A stretch of DNA of 64,000 nt from Paracidovorax sp031843945 (GCF_031843945.1 NZ_JAVTJJ010000001.1:310001-374000), one strand, 5' to 3'; shown: positions 9,044 through 19,030, counted from the stretch's first letter. Program-made: numbers and translations. The notes: a model not told the origin generated them from the letters alone.

Positions 9044-9960
9044 GCGAGCAAGGCACCAGCGCAGCCCCCAGCTGGGTGGGCGAATTCGTCTTGCTCGCAG
9101 CGCTCTGGGGCGCTTCGTTCCTGTTCATGCGGCTGGGCGCGGCCGAATTCGGGGCGCTGCCCACCGCCGGCCTGCGGGTCGGCCTGGCCACGCTGTTTCT
9201 GTGGCCCATTTTGCTGCGGCAGGGGCAATGGCCGGCGCTCAAGCAGCACTGGCGGCCGGTGCTGCTGGGCGGAATCATCAATTCGGCGATTCCGTTCGCG
9301 CTGTATTCGTGGGCGGTCATGCACATCGCCACCGGGCTCACTTCCATACTGAACGCCACGGTGCCGCTCTTCGGCGCACTGGTGGCATGGGTGTGGCTGG
9401 GCGACCGCATCACCCGGCTGCGATGGCTGGGCCTGGCGCTGGGATTCGTCGGCGTGGCGCTGCTGGCCTGGCGCGCGCCTGCGGGCACGGGCTTCAAGAC
9501 CGAGCACGCCGGCTGGGCGATGGCGGCGTGCCTGCTGGCTTCCAGTTGCTATGCCGTGGCGGCCAGCTTTGCGCGGCGCAACCTGGTCGGCGTGCCTCCG
9601 CTGGTCACTGCCACGGGCAGCCAGCTGGGCGCCACGCTGGGCCTGGCATTGCCCACCATCTGGCTCTGGCCCGCGCAAATGCCCGGGCTGCGCGCCTGGG
9701 CCGCGGTGGTGGCCATCGCAGTGCTGTGCACCGGCATCGCCTACATCCTGTACTTCCGGCTCATCGCCCACGCCGGGCCCAGCCGGGCGCTGGCCGTCAC
9801 CTTTCTCGCGCCGGTGTTCGCGCTGCTCTACGGAGCGCTCTTTCTGCACGAGGCCGTCACGCCGTGGATGATGGGCTGCGGCGTGGTGATCGTGTGCGGC
9901 ACCATGCTGTCAACCGGTCTGGTGAGCGGGCGGCGACGCGAGGCCGCCACAGTGCGGTAA
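9040..9960 (+). CDS. EamA/DMT family transporter
   Basis: A 306-residue inner-membrane protein with about ten hydrophobic helices arranged as two EamA repeats, for example LAALWGASFLFMRLGAAEF at the N-terminus and a second half opening WAMAACLLASSCYAVAASFA. Proteins of this superfamily export small metabolites such as amino acids. The substrate is not predictable. It is translationally coupled to ogt through a 4-base overlap. Confidence 0.88.
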   Translation: MSEQGTSAAPSWVGEFVLLAALWGASFLFMRLGAAEFGALPTAGLRVGLATLFLWPILLRQGQWPALKQHWRPVLLGGIINSAIPFALYSWAVMHIATGLTSILNATVPLFGALVAWVWLGDRITRLRWLGLALGFVGVALLAWRAPAGTGFKTEHAGWAMAACLLASSCYAVAASFARRNLVGVPPLVTATGSQLGATLGLALPTIWLWPAQMPGLRAWAAVVAIAVLCTGIAYILYFRLIAHAGPSRALAVTFLAPVFALLYGALFLHEAVTPWMMGCGVVIVCGTMLSTGLVSGRRREAATVR

Positions 9961-10000
9961 AGCCGGTGCGTCGGGATAGGCGGTGGCTGCGCGCTCCGCC

Positions 10001-10006
10001 TACACT
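10001..10006 (+). promoter_or_regulatory. Candidate -10 element (leaderless) before the GGDEF/EAL gene
   Basis: TACACT ends 7 nt before an ATG at 10014. That ATG opens a hydrophobic N-terminal peptide out of frame with the downstream gene, which supports the view that the real gene starts here and is frameshifted. Confidence 0.4.
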
Positions 10007-10083
10007 CGCGCCCATGCTCGCTGCACTGCTCCCATTTTTGCACCCCGTGCCGCCGCGCGGCGCCGGCGTATCTGGCGGTTGGC

Positions 10084-13000
10084 GTGGCGCTTAATTTCTT
10101 CATCGTCAGCCTGCTGCATCTCGGGCTGCTGGCCTTTCTGGCCCGGCTGCCGAGAGGGCAATTGCTGGCGCCATCGCTGCGCACGAAGCTGGCCGTCGGG
10201 GTTGCCGGCGGCGCTCTGACGCTGTTGGCCGCGCAGGTCACGCCCCTCCCAGGAGCCCAGAGCGGTGTGGTGATTCTTCCCACCATGACGGCTGTCTGCG
10301 CCTTCGGTTTCGGGCCGCTGGCAGGCGCCGTGGCTGCCGCACTATCACTACTGGCGCAGGCGACGGTGCATGGTTTGCACGAAGTGCCGTGGGCCACGTC
10401 GGTGGCCCAGGCAACGGCGGTGTTGGCCCTCGCCAGCCTGTGGTTTCTTGTCCGGGGCACGAATGAAAAGCGCATCTGGTGGGCACTGGCGGGCTTGGCT
10501 GCGTCGCTGCCGCTGGTGCTGCTGCCCTGGCTGGCGCGCTCGGCAGGCTGGCCAGCGGCACAGTGGGATCAGATCCACGCCTGGATGCAGAACATTCCGT
10601 GGCGCTACACGATGGCCGTGCTGGTGGTGGGGGGTGGTCTGGAAATGCTGCGCGGCTACGTCCGGTCGGCGCAGCGGCTGGCCGAGCGCGAGCAGGAGCT
10701 GCGCATGGTGCTGGAAGCTTCGGGCGGCGGGCGCTGGAGCTGGCAGGTACGCGAGCAGCGCTTTTCCTACGATGGCGCGCTGTATGAAGAATTCGGCATG
10801 CCGCCCGCGTCGCCCCCCCGGCTGGATCATCACCGGGTCTGGCAAGACTGGAACGCCCGCCGCCATCCGGAGGACATGGCCCGCATCGGCCCGCACCTGC
10901 ACAGCGCCATGCAGGGCAACGAGGAGAGTTATCACGCCGAATACCGGATGCGCGATGTGAAAGGCCGCTGGCGCTGGCTGATTTCGCGCGGCCGCGTGCT
11001 GAACCGCGATGCCGATGGCCGAGCCATCAGCCTGGTGGGCATGGACCTGGACGTGACCGCGCAGCGTGAGATGCAGGACGCGCTGCACCGATCGGAGGCG
11101 AAGTACACCACCGTCTACCAAACCCTGCCCGACCCCGCGGGCATCACGCGCCTGAGCGACGGCTGCTTTCTGGACGTGAACGAGGCGTTCTGCGACATGT
11201 TCGACCGTCCGAGCCAGGAGATTCTGGGAAAGACCTCTGCGCAGCTTGACGTGTGGAAGTCGCCCGTAGAGCGCGGGCGGCTGCTGGATGCGTTGCGGCT
11301 GCAAGGCGAAGTCAGCGGCCTGCAGGTCAGCGTCACACCCAAAGGCCGCACCTTGCGGGGCCGGATTTCCGCCCGTACCACGCGCATGGACGGCGAAGCC
11401 TGCATGGTGTTTGTGTTCCACGACCTCACCGACGAGATGCGCATGCGCGACGAATTGGTGGCGGCGCATCGCGTGCTGCAGCAGGCCGGATGGATGGCGC
11501 GGCTGGGCGTCTGGGTGCATGAGTATCTTGACTATCCCGCGCCCGGCCAACTGGTGTACTGGTCGGACGTGTGCTATGGCATCCACGGCTTGCCGCAAGG
11601 TGCTGAGCTGCCGTCACCGCGTGTCTATCTGCGCGATTTTGTGGCGCCGGCCTGGCGCGATGCCGTGCAGGCCCAGTTTCGGAGAACCATGGCCGATCCC
11701 GTTGCCTGGCGCATGGAGATCGAAATTGTGCGCGCCGATGGCCGCTCCGTCTGGGTTCGCGTCAGCGCAGAGCCCGAAATGGAGAACGGCCGCCTTGTGC
11801 GCCTGCGCGGCGTGGTGCAGGACATCGACGAATGGAAGCGCTCCGAGCAACGGCTGCGCCAGTCAGAAGCGCGTTTTGCCCAAATGTTCCAGGCCATGCC
11901 CTATCCCATGGGCCTGACGCGGCGCAGCGACGGCCGTTATGTGGACGTGAACCCGGCGTGGGAGCAAGCCGTGGGCTTCACACGGAAGACGGCCTTGGTG
12001 AACACCGTGGTGACGCTGGGCCTGTACCCGCCGGATGTGCGCGCGAACCTGGTACGCGCGGCGGAGCAACATGGAGAGTTGCTGGGCCACGAAGTGGAAA
12101 TGACCACGCGCAGCGGCGAGCGGCGCACCGTGCTGCAGTCCATGAGCCCGGTGGAATCGAACGGCGAAGCCTGCTGGCTCTTCGTGCTGCACGATATCAC
12201 CGAGCGCAAACGGGCCGAGCAGCAGGTGCGCGAGCGCGAGGCGCTGCTCTCGCTCACTATCTCGGCCGCGGCACTGAGCCTTTGGGACTGGGATCTGCAG
12301 TCCGGCCGCGTGACCGGTGATGCGCGCTGGCGTGACCTGCAGGGCGTGATACCCAACGAAGACGCCGACGCCGGCGTGCCCTGGACCGCGGGCGTGGCCC
12401 CGGCTCACCTGGACGCCATCGGCGCTGAACTGCAGCGCCACGCCGCGGAACCCGCCACGCCCTTCGACGCGACCTGGCAGGTGCTGCTCCCGGACGGTAC
12501 CGGCCACTGGGTGCGCAACTTGGGCAACATCGTGCACCGCGACCCCGAAGGCAAGCCACTGCGCATGGTGGGCGTGGGCATCGACGTGACCGACCAGCGC
12601 GAGCAGCAGGAAACGCTGAAGCTGCTGGCGCACCACGACGCGCTGACCGGCCTGCCCAACCGCGTGCTGCTGGCCGAACGGCTGCAGGCCGGCATGACCG
12701 AGGCGCGCCAGCGTTCGCGCCTGCTGGGCGTGGCCTATCTCGACCTGGACGGCTTCAAGCCGGTGAACGACCGCCTGGGACACGGCGCTGGCGACCGGTT
12801 GCTGGTGGTCATGTCGGGTCGGCTCACGCGGTCGCTGCGGCCGGTGGACTGCGTGGCGCGGCTGGGCGGCGACGAATTCGTCATCTTGCTGCCCGGGCTG
12901 GAATCGCGCGCCGAATGCGAGCGCCTGCTGCGCACGCTGATGGCCAGCGTGTCGGCGCCCTACACGCTGGAAGGCGAGCGCGTGGTCGTCACGGCCAGCA

Positions 13001-13944
13001 TCGGCTACACGCTCTACCCCGACGACGACGCCGATGCCGACGCCCTGCTGCGCCACGCCGACCAGGCCATGTACTTGGCCAAGCAGGCCGGGCGCAACCG
13101 CTACCACCCGTTCGACACGGCCCATGAGCGCGCCAGGCTGGCGCAGCGCCAGCAGGTGGCGGAGCTGTCCGACGCGCTGGCGCAGGGCCAGTTCGCGCTG
13201 TACCTGCAGCCCAAGGTGGACATGCGCCGAGGCACCGTCATCGGCGCCGAGGCGCTGGCACGCTGGAACCACCCCGAACGCGGCCTGCTGGCACCCGGCG
13301 CCTTCCTGCATTTGATCGAGAACACCGAGCTGGAGGCCTGGTTCGGCGAATGGGTGGTCGACACCGCCCTGCAGCTGATCGCGCGGCTGGCGCAGCACGG
13401 GCTGGCCTTGCCGGTCAGCATCAACATATCGGCCCAGCACCTGCAGCACGAAGGCTTTGCGGACTGGATGACGCACCGCATCGCGCTGCAGCCCGATGCG
13501 CCCGCGCACCTGCTGGACATGGAGATCACCGAGAGCGCCGCCCTCTACGACATCGACCACGTCGCCGCCGAGCTGGAGCGCCTGCGCGCGCTGGGACTGA
13601 CGGTGTCGCTGGACGACTTCGGCACAGGCTATTCGTCGCTGGCCTACCTGCGCCGCCTGCCGCTCGACCACATCAAGCTGGACCGCAGCTTCGTGCACAA
13701 CATGACCACCAATGTGGGCGACCGCGCCATCGTGCAAGGCGTCATTGGCCTGGGCGCGTCGTTCGGCCATCGCATCATCGCGGAAGGCGTGGAGACCATT
13801 GAGCAGGGGGAGCTGCTGCTGGACCTGGGTTGCTCATGGGCGCAGGGTTACTGCATTGCGCGGCCCATGCCGGCAGAAGACTTCGCGGGCTGGGCTGCGC
13901 AGTGGCGTGCCCCGCCGCAGTGGCGCGGGCGGCCGGTGGATTGA
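10084..13944 (+). CDS. Membrane PAS-GGDEF-EAL bifunctional c-di-GMP enzyme, 5' end probably frameshifted
   Basis: 1286 residues counted from GTG 10084. About five hydrophobic helices (1-190) are followed by five PAS-like domains (starting near 205, 335, 465, 595 and 720), a GGDEF domain (about 846-1010) and an EAL domain (about 1020-1275). The cyclase motif RLGGDEF is intact, with an RxxD inhibitory-site match (RPVD) five residues before it. The phosphodiesterase motifs EALARW, NISAQHL, EITESA, DDFGTGYSS, KLD, AEGVET and AQGY are all intact, so both activities are possible. The GTG start is weak. An ATG at 10014 preceded by TACACT encodes MLAALLPFLHPVPPRG in another frame and would join smoothly to PAYLAVGVALNFF after a single-base shift. 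Confidence 0.85.
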   Translation: MALNFFIVSLLHLGLLAFLARLPRGQLLAPSLRTKLAVGVAGGALTLLAAQVTPLPGAQSGVVILPTMTAVCAFGFGPLAGAVAAALSLLAQATVHGLHEVPWATSVAQATAVLALASLWFLVRGTNEKRIWWALAGLAASLPLVLLPWLARSAGWPAAQWDQIHAWMQNIPWRYTMAVLVVGGGLEMLRGYVRSAQRLAEREQELRMVLEASGGGRWSWQVREQRFSYDGALYEEFGMPPASPPRLDHHRVWQDWNARRHPEDMARIGPHLHSAMQGNEESYHAEYRMRDVKGRWRWLISRGRVLNRDADGRAISLVGMDLDVTAQREMQDALHRSEAKYTTVYQTLPDPAGITRLSDGCFLDVNEAFCDMFDRPSQEILGKTSAQLDVWKSPVERGRLLDALRLQGEVSGLQVSVTPKGRTLRGRISARTTRMDGEACMVFVFHDLTDEMRMRDELVAAHRVLQQAGWMARLGVWVHEYLDYPAPGQLVYWSDVCYGIHGLPQGAELPSPRVYLRDFVAPAWRDAVQAQFRRTMADPVAWRMEIEIVRADGRSVWVRVSAEPEMENGRLVRLRGVVQDIDEWKRSEQRLRQSEARFAQMFQAMPYPMGLTRRSDGRYVDVNPAWEQAVGFTRKTALVNTVVTLGLYPPDVRANLVRAAEQHGELLGHEVEMTTRSGERRTVLQSMSPVESNGEACWLFVLHDITERKRAEQQVREREALLSLTISAAALSLWDWDLQSGRVTGDARWRDLQGVIPNEDADAGVPWTAGVAPAHLDAIGAELQRHAAEPATPFDATWQVLLPDGTGHWVRNLGNIVHRDPEGKPLRMVGVGIDVTDQREQQETLKLLAHHDALTGLPNRVLLAERLQAGMTEARQRSRLLGVAYLDLDGFKPVNDRLGHGAGDRLLVVMSGRLTRSLRPVDCVARLGGDEFVILLPGLESRAECERLLRTLMASVSAPYTLEGERVVVTASIGYTLYPDDDADADALLRHADQAMYLAKQAGRNRYHPFDTAHERARLAQRQQVAELSDALAQGQFALYLQPKVDMRRGTVIGAEALARWNHPERGLLAPGAFLHLIENTELEAWFGEWVVDTALQLIARLAQHGLALPVSINISAQHLQHEGFADWMTHRIALQPDAPAHLLDMEITESAALYDIDHVAAELERLRALGLTVSLDDFGTGYSSLAYLRRLPLDHIKLDRSFVHNMTTNVGDRAIVQGVIGLGASFGHRIIAEGVETIEQGELLLDLGCSWAQGYCIARPMPAEDFAGWAAQWRAPPQWRGRPVD

Positions 13945-13974
13945 GGGCCGCGGCACACGGACCCTGCATTCAAG

Positions 13975-14035
13975 GCAAAATATAGCTGTAGCGCTTATAG
14001 ATAAAGCGCTGGTAGCTATTATAACTATAGCAAAT
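13975..14035. repeat. Dispersed palindromic repeat
   Basis: An intergenic copy with AGCGCTTATAGATAAAGCGCT as centre, flanked on the right by TAGCTATT and CTATAGCAAATG. It lies between the c-di-GMP enzyme and the hybrid kinase genes. It could form a stem-loop in RNA but lacks a clear U-tract. Confidence 0.85.
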
Positions 14036-14131
14036 GCATCCCCATCCGGCAGTCACTGCTGTGAGCGGGCGGCATTTACCACCCAAGTGGCAAGCGGCTA
14101 AAGTCGCGCCCACACCTGCCCGTACACCGCT

Positions 14132-16264
14132 ATGAAGCCCCATAACGACCCCACCGGCGCTCCGACGTCGTTCCCCTTTTTGCAGGACGGCGGCGAAATG
14201 GGCGCGCGCATGCGCAGCCACGATTGGTCGGCGTCACCGCTGGGGACACCGGCATCGTGGCCTCAGTCCCTGCGCACCATGGCGGCGGCCTGCCTGAATT
14301 CGCCCTTGCTAGGGACGGTGCTGTGGGGCCCGGAGCTGGTCATGCTCTACAACGATGCCTACATCCCCTCCATGGCGGATCGCCACCCGGGGGCGCTGGG
14401 CCGGCCGGTGGCCGATGTGTGGGGGCCCACCTGGCAGCAAGTGGCTGCCCCGTTCATCGAGGCCATGAAGACGGGCAAGGGCTTTGAGCAGCGACGCGTC
14501 GAAATCTCCATGGTGCGCGACGGCCAGCAGCAGACCACCTGGTGGGATATCACAGCCACGCCCATCCGCGGCGAAGACGGCTCGGTCGTGGGCCTCTTGA
14601 ATCAGGGCATCGAGATCACCACGCGTGTGCATCTTGAAAACGAACAACTGCGCGCGCAACAGGAGTTGAGTGCACTCAATCAAACCCTGGAGACGCGCAT
14701 CGCCGAGCGCACGGCGGCGCTTTTGCTGCATGAAAACATCGTTCAGTCGCACAGCTGGCCCATCTGTGCTTTCAACCTCAAGCACGAGCTGATCGCGTTC
14801 AACAAAGCCCATAGCGACGAGTTCTTTCGCATCTACGGGCACCGCGTGCAGATCGGGGAGGTCTTCCCCGACCTGTTCACCGCGGACCAGGCGCCTGTCA
14901 TGCGGGCGCTCATGGACCGTGCGCTGGCCGGCGAGTCCTACACCGTGGAACAAGCCTTTGGCGACCCGGCGCTCAGCACGCCGGTCTGGCAGGTGAGCTG
15001 CTACCCGCTGCGTGATGCCGAGGGAGGCATCATGGGCGCCTTCCACCATGCCAAGGACATATCGGAGCAGTTGCGCAACCAGGCGGATCTGCAGTCCACA
15101 CAAGACGCACTGCGGCAATCGCAGAAGATGGAGTCGGTTGGCCAGCTGACCGGCGGTTTGGCGCACGACTTCAACAACCTGCTGGCGGGCATCACCGGAG
15201 CGCTGGAGCTCATCAAGCGCCGCTCGGGCATGGGCCGCTACGACGACATCGAGCGCTATGTGACGGTGGGCCTCGGCGCGGCGCAACGCGCGGCAGCCTT
15301 GACGCACCGGCTGCTCGCGTTCTCCAGGCGCCAGACGCTGGAGCCCAAGGTGCTGGCCACCAATCGCCTGATCGGCGAAATGGAGGATTTGATTCGCCGC
15401 ACCATCGGCCCGCAAATCGACCTGGAGGTGGTGGCCGGCATTGCGCTGTGGCCCGTCATGGCCGACGTCAGCCAGCTAGAAAACGCATTGCTGAACCTGT
15501 GCATCAATGCGCGCGATGCGATGCCCAATGGCGGCAAGCTCACCATCGAGACGGCCAACCGCAGCGTGGACGAGCGCTCTGCCAAGGCCATCGGCATCGA
15601 CGTCGGGCAGTACGTGTCGATGTGCGTCAGCGACAACGGCGTCGGCATGGCGCCCGAGGTGGCGGCGCGGGCCTTCGATCCGTTCTTCACCACCAAGCCG
15701 ATCGGTCTGGGCACGGGCCTGGGCCTGTCGATGATCTACGGCTACGCCAAGCAGTCCGGCGGACACGCCCGCATCTACAGCGAAGTGGGCGAAGGCACGA
15801 TGGTGTGCCTGTACTTGCCCCGGTATCTGGGCGCGGAGACCGAAACCGTGGTCGCCCGGGCGGGCAACGCGCCAGCGGTGCAAGGCAAGGGCCAGGTCAT
15901 CCTGGTGGTCGATGACGAAGCCAGTGTGCGGCTGTTCGTGCGCGAGATCCTGGTCGAGCTGGGTTTCACCGTGCTGGAAGCAGCTGACGGCATCGAGGCC
16001 CTGCAGGTCCTACAGACTCAGGCCCATCTCGACCTGCTCATCACCGATGTGGGCCTGCCCGGCGGAATGAACGGCAGACAGGTGGCCGACGCTGCCCGGG
16101 TGGCGCAGCCCGACCTGCAGATTCTCTTCATCACCGGCTATGCCGAGAACGCTGTGCTGAGCCACGGGCACCTGGCCCCGCGCATGCACGTGATGACGAA
16201 ACCCTTCGAGCTGAGCGCGTTCGTCAGCCGGGTGGAGCGACTGCTGAAGGCGCCCACCCTCTGA
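14132..16264 (+). CDS. PAS-containing hybrid sensor histidine kinase/response regulator
   Basis: 710 residues, apparently soluble because no long hydrophobic segment is seen. Two PAS-like sensor regions (about 25-165 and 205-315) precede a HisKA dimerisation domain with the phospho-acceptor histidine in GLAHDFNNLLAG (near residue 347). The HATPase domain has DNGVGMAP and GTGLGLSM (about 440-570). The C-terminal receiver starts VVDDEASVRL and has the phospho-acceptor Asp in LLITDVGLPGG (near 637). The architecture implies an internal phosphorelay. No output domain is attached, so the partner is unknown; the c-di-GMP enzyme directly upstream is a contextual candidate only. Confidence 0.88.
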   Translation: MKPHNDPTGAPTSFPFLQDGGEMGARMRSHDWSASPLGTPASWPQSLRTMAAACLNSPLLGTVLWGPELVMLYNDAYIPSMADRHPGALGRPVADVWGPTWQQVAAPFIEAMKTGKGFEQRRVEISMVRDGQQQTTWWDITATPIRGEDGSVVGLLNQGIEITTRVHLENEQLRAQQELSALNQTLETRIAERTAALLLHENIVQSHSWPICAFNLKHELIAFNKAHSDEFFRIYGHRVQIGEVFPDLFTADQAPVMRALMDRALAGESYTVEQAFGDPALSTPVWQVSCYPLRDAEGGIMGAFHHAKDISEQLRNQADLQSTQDALRQSQKMESVGQLTGGLAHDFNNLLAGITGALELIKRRSGMGRYDDIERYVTVGLGAAQRAAALTHRLLAFSRRQTLEPKVLATNRLIGEMEDLIRRTIGPQIDLEVVAGIALWPVMADVSQLENALLNLCINARDAMPNGGKLTIETANRSVDERSAKAIGIDVGQYVSMCVSDNGVGMAPEVAARAFDPFFTTKPIGLGTGLGLSMIYGYAKQSGGHARIYSEVGEGTMVCLYLPRYLGAETETVVARAGNAPAVQGKGQVILVVDDEASVRLFVREILVELGFTVLEAADGIEALQVLQTQAHLDLLITDVGLPGGMNGRQVADAARVAQPDLQILFITGYAENAVLSHGHLAPRMHVMTKPFELSAFVSRVERLLKAPTL

Positions 16265-16285
16265 CTGCCCGGCCCGCCAGGCGGG

Positions 16286-18187
16286 TCAGCCGATCAGATC
16301 TTTGACCTGCTGCAGCGCAGCCGGGTCCTCCATGGTGGTCAGGTCGCCCGGGTCGCGCCGCTCGGCCACCGCCTGCAGCGCACGGCGCAGCAGCTTGCCG
16401 CTGCGGGTCTTGGGCAACACGCTCACGAAGAGCACCCGCGCCGGCCGCGCGACGGCGCCCAGCTGGCCGTCCACCTGCTGCATCACCTCGCCCTCCAACT
16501 GGCGCGCGGTGGCGGCATCCGTCAGCGCCGCAGCGTCGCGCGGCACGGCAAAGGCCATGGCGACCTGGCCCTTGACCGCATCGGCCACGCCCACCACCGC
16601 CACTTCGGCAATGCCGGCGTGTGCCGCGATGCTTTCCTCGATCTCGCGCGTGCCCAGCCGGTGCCCGGCCACGTTGATCACGTCGTCGGTGCGCCCCAGG
16701 ATGAAGTAATAGCCGTCTTCGTCGCGAATGCCCCAGTCGAACGTGCTGTAGAGCAGTGGGCCCGGCAGGCTCTTCCAGTAGGTGTTGACGAAGCGCTCGT
16801 CGTCGCGCCACACGGTCTGCATGCAGCCGGGCGGCAGCGGCCCGGCGATGGCGACCACGCCTTTTTGCCCGGCGCCGGTCAACTCCTCACCCGTGTGCTC
16901 GTCGATCAGCTTCACGTCATAGCCGTACACCGCGCGGCCCGGGCTGCCCAGGCGTGGGGTCTGCGGCGCCACGCCGGTGGTCAGCGTGAGGATCGGCCAG
17001 CCGGTTTCGGTCTGCCAGTAGTTGTCGATGATGGGCACGCCCAAAGCGCCGGCGATCCACTGCGAGGTGGGTGCATCCAGCGGCTCGCCGGCCAGCCACA
17101 GCGCCTTCAGCGACGACACATCGTGCCGCGCCAGCAGCGCCGCGTCGTGTTTTTTCAGCACCCGCACCGCCGTGGGGGCCGAGAACATGTGTGTGACGCG
17201 GTACTTCTCGACGATGCCCCACCACACCGCTGCATCGGGCCGCGTGGGCAGGCCCTCGTAGAAGATGGTGGTCATGCCCGAAAGCAGCGGGCCGTAGACG
17301 ATGTAGCTGTGGCCCACCACCCAGCCGATGTCGCTGGTGGCGAAGAACACGTCGCCCGCGCGCGCATCGAACAGGTGCTGCATGCTGGCGGCCAGCGCCA
17401 CCGCGTATCCGCCGGTGTCGCGCTGCACGCCCTTGGGCCGGCCGGTGGTGCCACTGGTGTAGAGGGTGTAGCTGGGGTGCGTGGCGTCCACCCATTCGCA
17501 TGGCACCTCGTCATTCAAGTGCTGTTCGCGCAGCGCCGCCCAGTGGTGATCGCGCCCGGGCTGCAGCGGCATGGGCGCCAGGCCCCGGTCGATGAGCAGC
17601 AGAGCTTGGGGTTGATGGCGCGCAAGGCGCAAGGCTTCGTCCAGCAGCGGCTTGTACGCGATCACCTTGCCGCCGCGCGAGCCCGCATCGGCGCTGATGA
17701 CCGCCACCGGCTCGGCATCGTCGATGCGCGAGGCCAGCGAACCCGCCGCGAAGCCGCCGAACACCACGCAATGCAGCGCGCCGATGCGCACGCAGGCCAG
17801 CATGGCGAAGGCGGCCTCGGCCACCATGGGCATGTAGATCAGCACCCGGTCGCCGTGCTGCACGCCCAGCGCCTTGAGGGCCGCCGCCATGCGCTGCACC
17901 TCGGCGTGCAGCTCGGCATAGGTGTAGCTGCGCTCGGTGCCAGTCTCCGACGAGATGGCAACCAGCGCCGCCTGGTCGGCCCGCGTGGCCAGGTGCCGGT
18001 CCACCGCGTTATGGCACAGATTGGTGGTGCCGCCGGCGAACCAGCGGGCGAACGGCGGGTGGCTGTAGTCGCAGATCTGCTGGGGCGGCGTCTGCCAGTC
18101 GATCAGCCGGGCCTGTTCGGCCCAGAACGCGTCGCGCTCGTCAATGGAGCGGCGGTGAAAGTCGTCGGCGGCTTGGCGGGTGCCCAT
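16286..18187 (-). CDS. prpE: Propionyl-CoA synthetase
   Basis: A 633-residue AMP-forming acyl-CoA synthetase of the PrpE/Acs family that activates propionate (possibly acetate) to the CoA thioester. It carries the P-loop YTSGTTGRPKGVQRD, the acyl-pocket region FSAPTAVRVLKKHD, DNYWQTETGWP, and the C-terminal PKTRSGKLLRR motif holding the catalytic lysine that Pat enzymes acylate. PrpE is favoured over Acs because of its length and the motif DTGGYAVALAASM. The start at ATG 18187 follows a GGAGA ribosome binding site. No prpBCD genes are in the window. Confidence 0.88.
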   Translation of the reverse strand: MGTRQAADDFHRRSIDERDAFWAEQARLIDWQTPPQQICDYSHPPFARWFAGGTTNLCHNAVDRHLATRADQAALVAISSETGTERSYTYAELHAEVQRMAAALKALGVQHGDRVLIYMPMVAEAAFAMLACVRIGALHCVVFGGFAAGSLASRIDDAEPVAVISADAGSRGGKVIAYKPLLDEALRLARHQPQALLLIDRGLAPMPLQPGRDHHWAALREQHLNDEVPCEWVDATHPSYTLYTSGTTGRPKGVQRDTGGYAVALAASMQHLFDARAGDVFFATSDIGWVVGHSYIVYGPLLSGMTTIFYEGLPTRPDAAVWWGIVEKYRVTHMFSAPTAVRVLKKHDAALLARHDVSSLKALWLAGEPLDAPTSQWIAGALGVPIIDNYWQTETGWPILTLTTGVAPQTPRLGSPGRAVYGYDVKLIDEHTGEELTGAGQKGVVAIAGPLPPGCMQTVWRDDERFVNTYWKSLPGPLLYSTFDWGIRDEDGYYFILGRTDDVINVAGHRLGTREIEESIAAHAGIAEVAVVGVADAVKGQVAMAFAVPRDAAALTDAATARQLEGEVMQQVDGQLGAVARPARVLFVSVLPKTRSGKLLRRALQAVAERRDPGDLTTMEDPAALQQVKDLIG

Positions 18188-18301
18188 GGCAGATGTCTCC
18201 TGGTGGTCGTTATGGCCTCCATCATTCACCATGCCCTTGCGTCTGGCTGACAAAGCCCCGCCGCTCGGCCGCCCTCGCGACGAATCGACGAATGAAGCGC
18301 T

Positions 18302-18916
18302 TTACTTGATCAGCGCCAGCACGTCCTTGAACGCCGGGTGCTCACAGCCGCGCAGCCATTCGAAGGCGACCATCTCGGTGGTCACCAGCTCGGCACCAGC
18401 GCCGGCCAGGCGGTCGAAGGCGGCGTCGCGGTTGCGCTCGGTGCGCGAGCCGCATGCGTCGGTCACCACCCACACCTCGAATTCGTCGTCCAGCAAGTCC
18501 AACGCCGTCTGCATCAGGCAGACATGGGCTTCGCAGCCGGCGATGACGATGCTGCCCCGCGCGTCGGCGCCGCCCTGCGGCTGGGCCGGCTTTTGCAGAT
18601 GGCGCGGCAGGCTGCGGGCGTTGCCGCCTTGCTGCGGTTTGGCCGGCGGGCGCAGCCATTCGCCCAGGCCCTCTTCGGCTGCGCTGAACTGCATTTTGGC
18701 CAGCGTCTTGCGGCAGGCGCCGCGCAGGGCCGCGTCATTGGGCCCCAGGCGCGACGGGTTCTGCTCGGTGCCCCACACCGGCACCTCCAGCGCCTGCGCC
18801 ACCTGCGCCAGCAGGCGCGCATTGGCCAGCACCGCCGGGCCTTCGAAGATCGCGGGCATCAGGCGTTCCTGGTAGTCCACCAGAACGAGTTGGGATTCGA
18901 GGGCGTCGAGGAGCAT
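18302..18916 (-). CDS. Isochorismatase-like cysteine hydrolase
   Basis: A 204-residue isochorismatase-superfamily hydrolase. The catalytic triad candidates are the Asp in LVLVDYQERL (near residue 14), a central Lys, and the Cys in IAGCEAHVCLMQTALDLL (near 150 on). A GTEQNPSRLGP segment resembles YcaC-type members. The family covers nicotinamidases, ureidoacrylate hydrolases and many unassigned amidases, so a precise substrate is not justified. It is followed (in its upstream region) by a dispersed repeat copy. Confidence 0.8.
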   Translation of the reverse strand: MLLDALESQLVLVDYQERLMPAIFEGPAVLANARLLAQVAQALEVPVWGTEQNPSRLGPNDAALRGACRKTLAKMQFSAAEEGLGEWLRPPAKPQQGGNARSLPRHLQKPAQPQGGADARGSIVIAGCEAHVCLMQTALDLLDDEFEVWVVTDACGSRTERNRDAAFDRLAGAGAELVTTEMVAFEWLRGCEHPAFKDVLALIK

Positions 18917-18944
18917 GGTGCGTCTTTGTGAAAACAGAAAACAG

Positions 18945-19011
18945 CGATTTGAAGCGAAATGGGGCTCTAGCGCTTGATGGACAAGCGCTGGCAGCTATCA
19001 ATCATATAGCA
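18945..19011. repeat. Dispersed palindromic repeat
   Basis: GATTTGAAGCG, then GGGGCTCTAGCGCTTGATGG, then ACAAGCGCTGGCAGCTATCA and CATATAGCA. It is a full-length intergenic copy in reverse orientation relative to the waaA copy, between the isochorismatase-like and sugar dehydrogenase genes. Confidence 0.88.
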
Positions 19012-19030
19012 GGCATGAAGGCGCCCCGGA

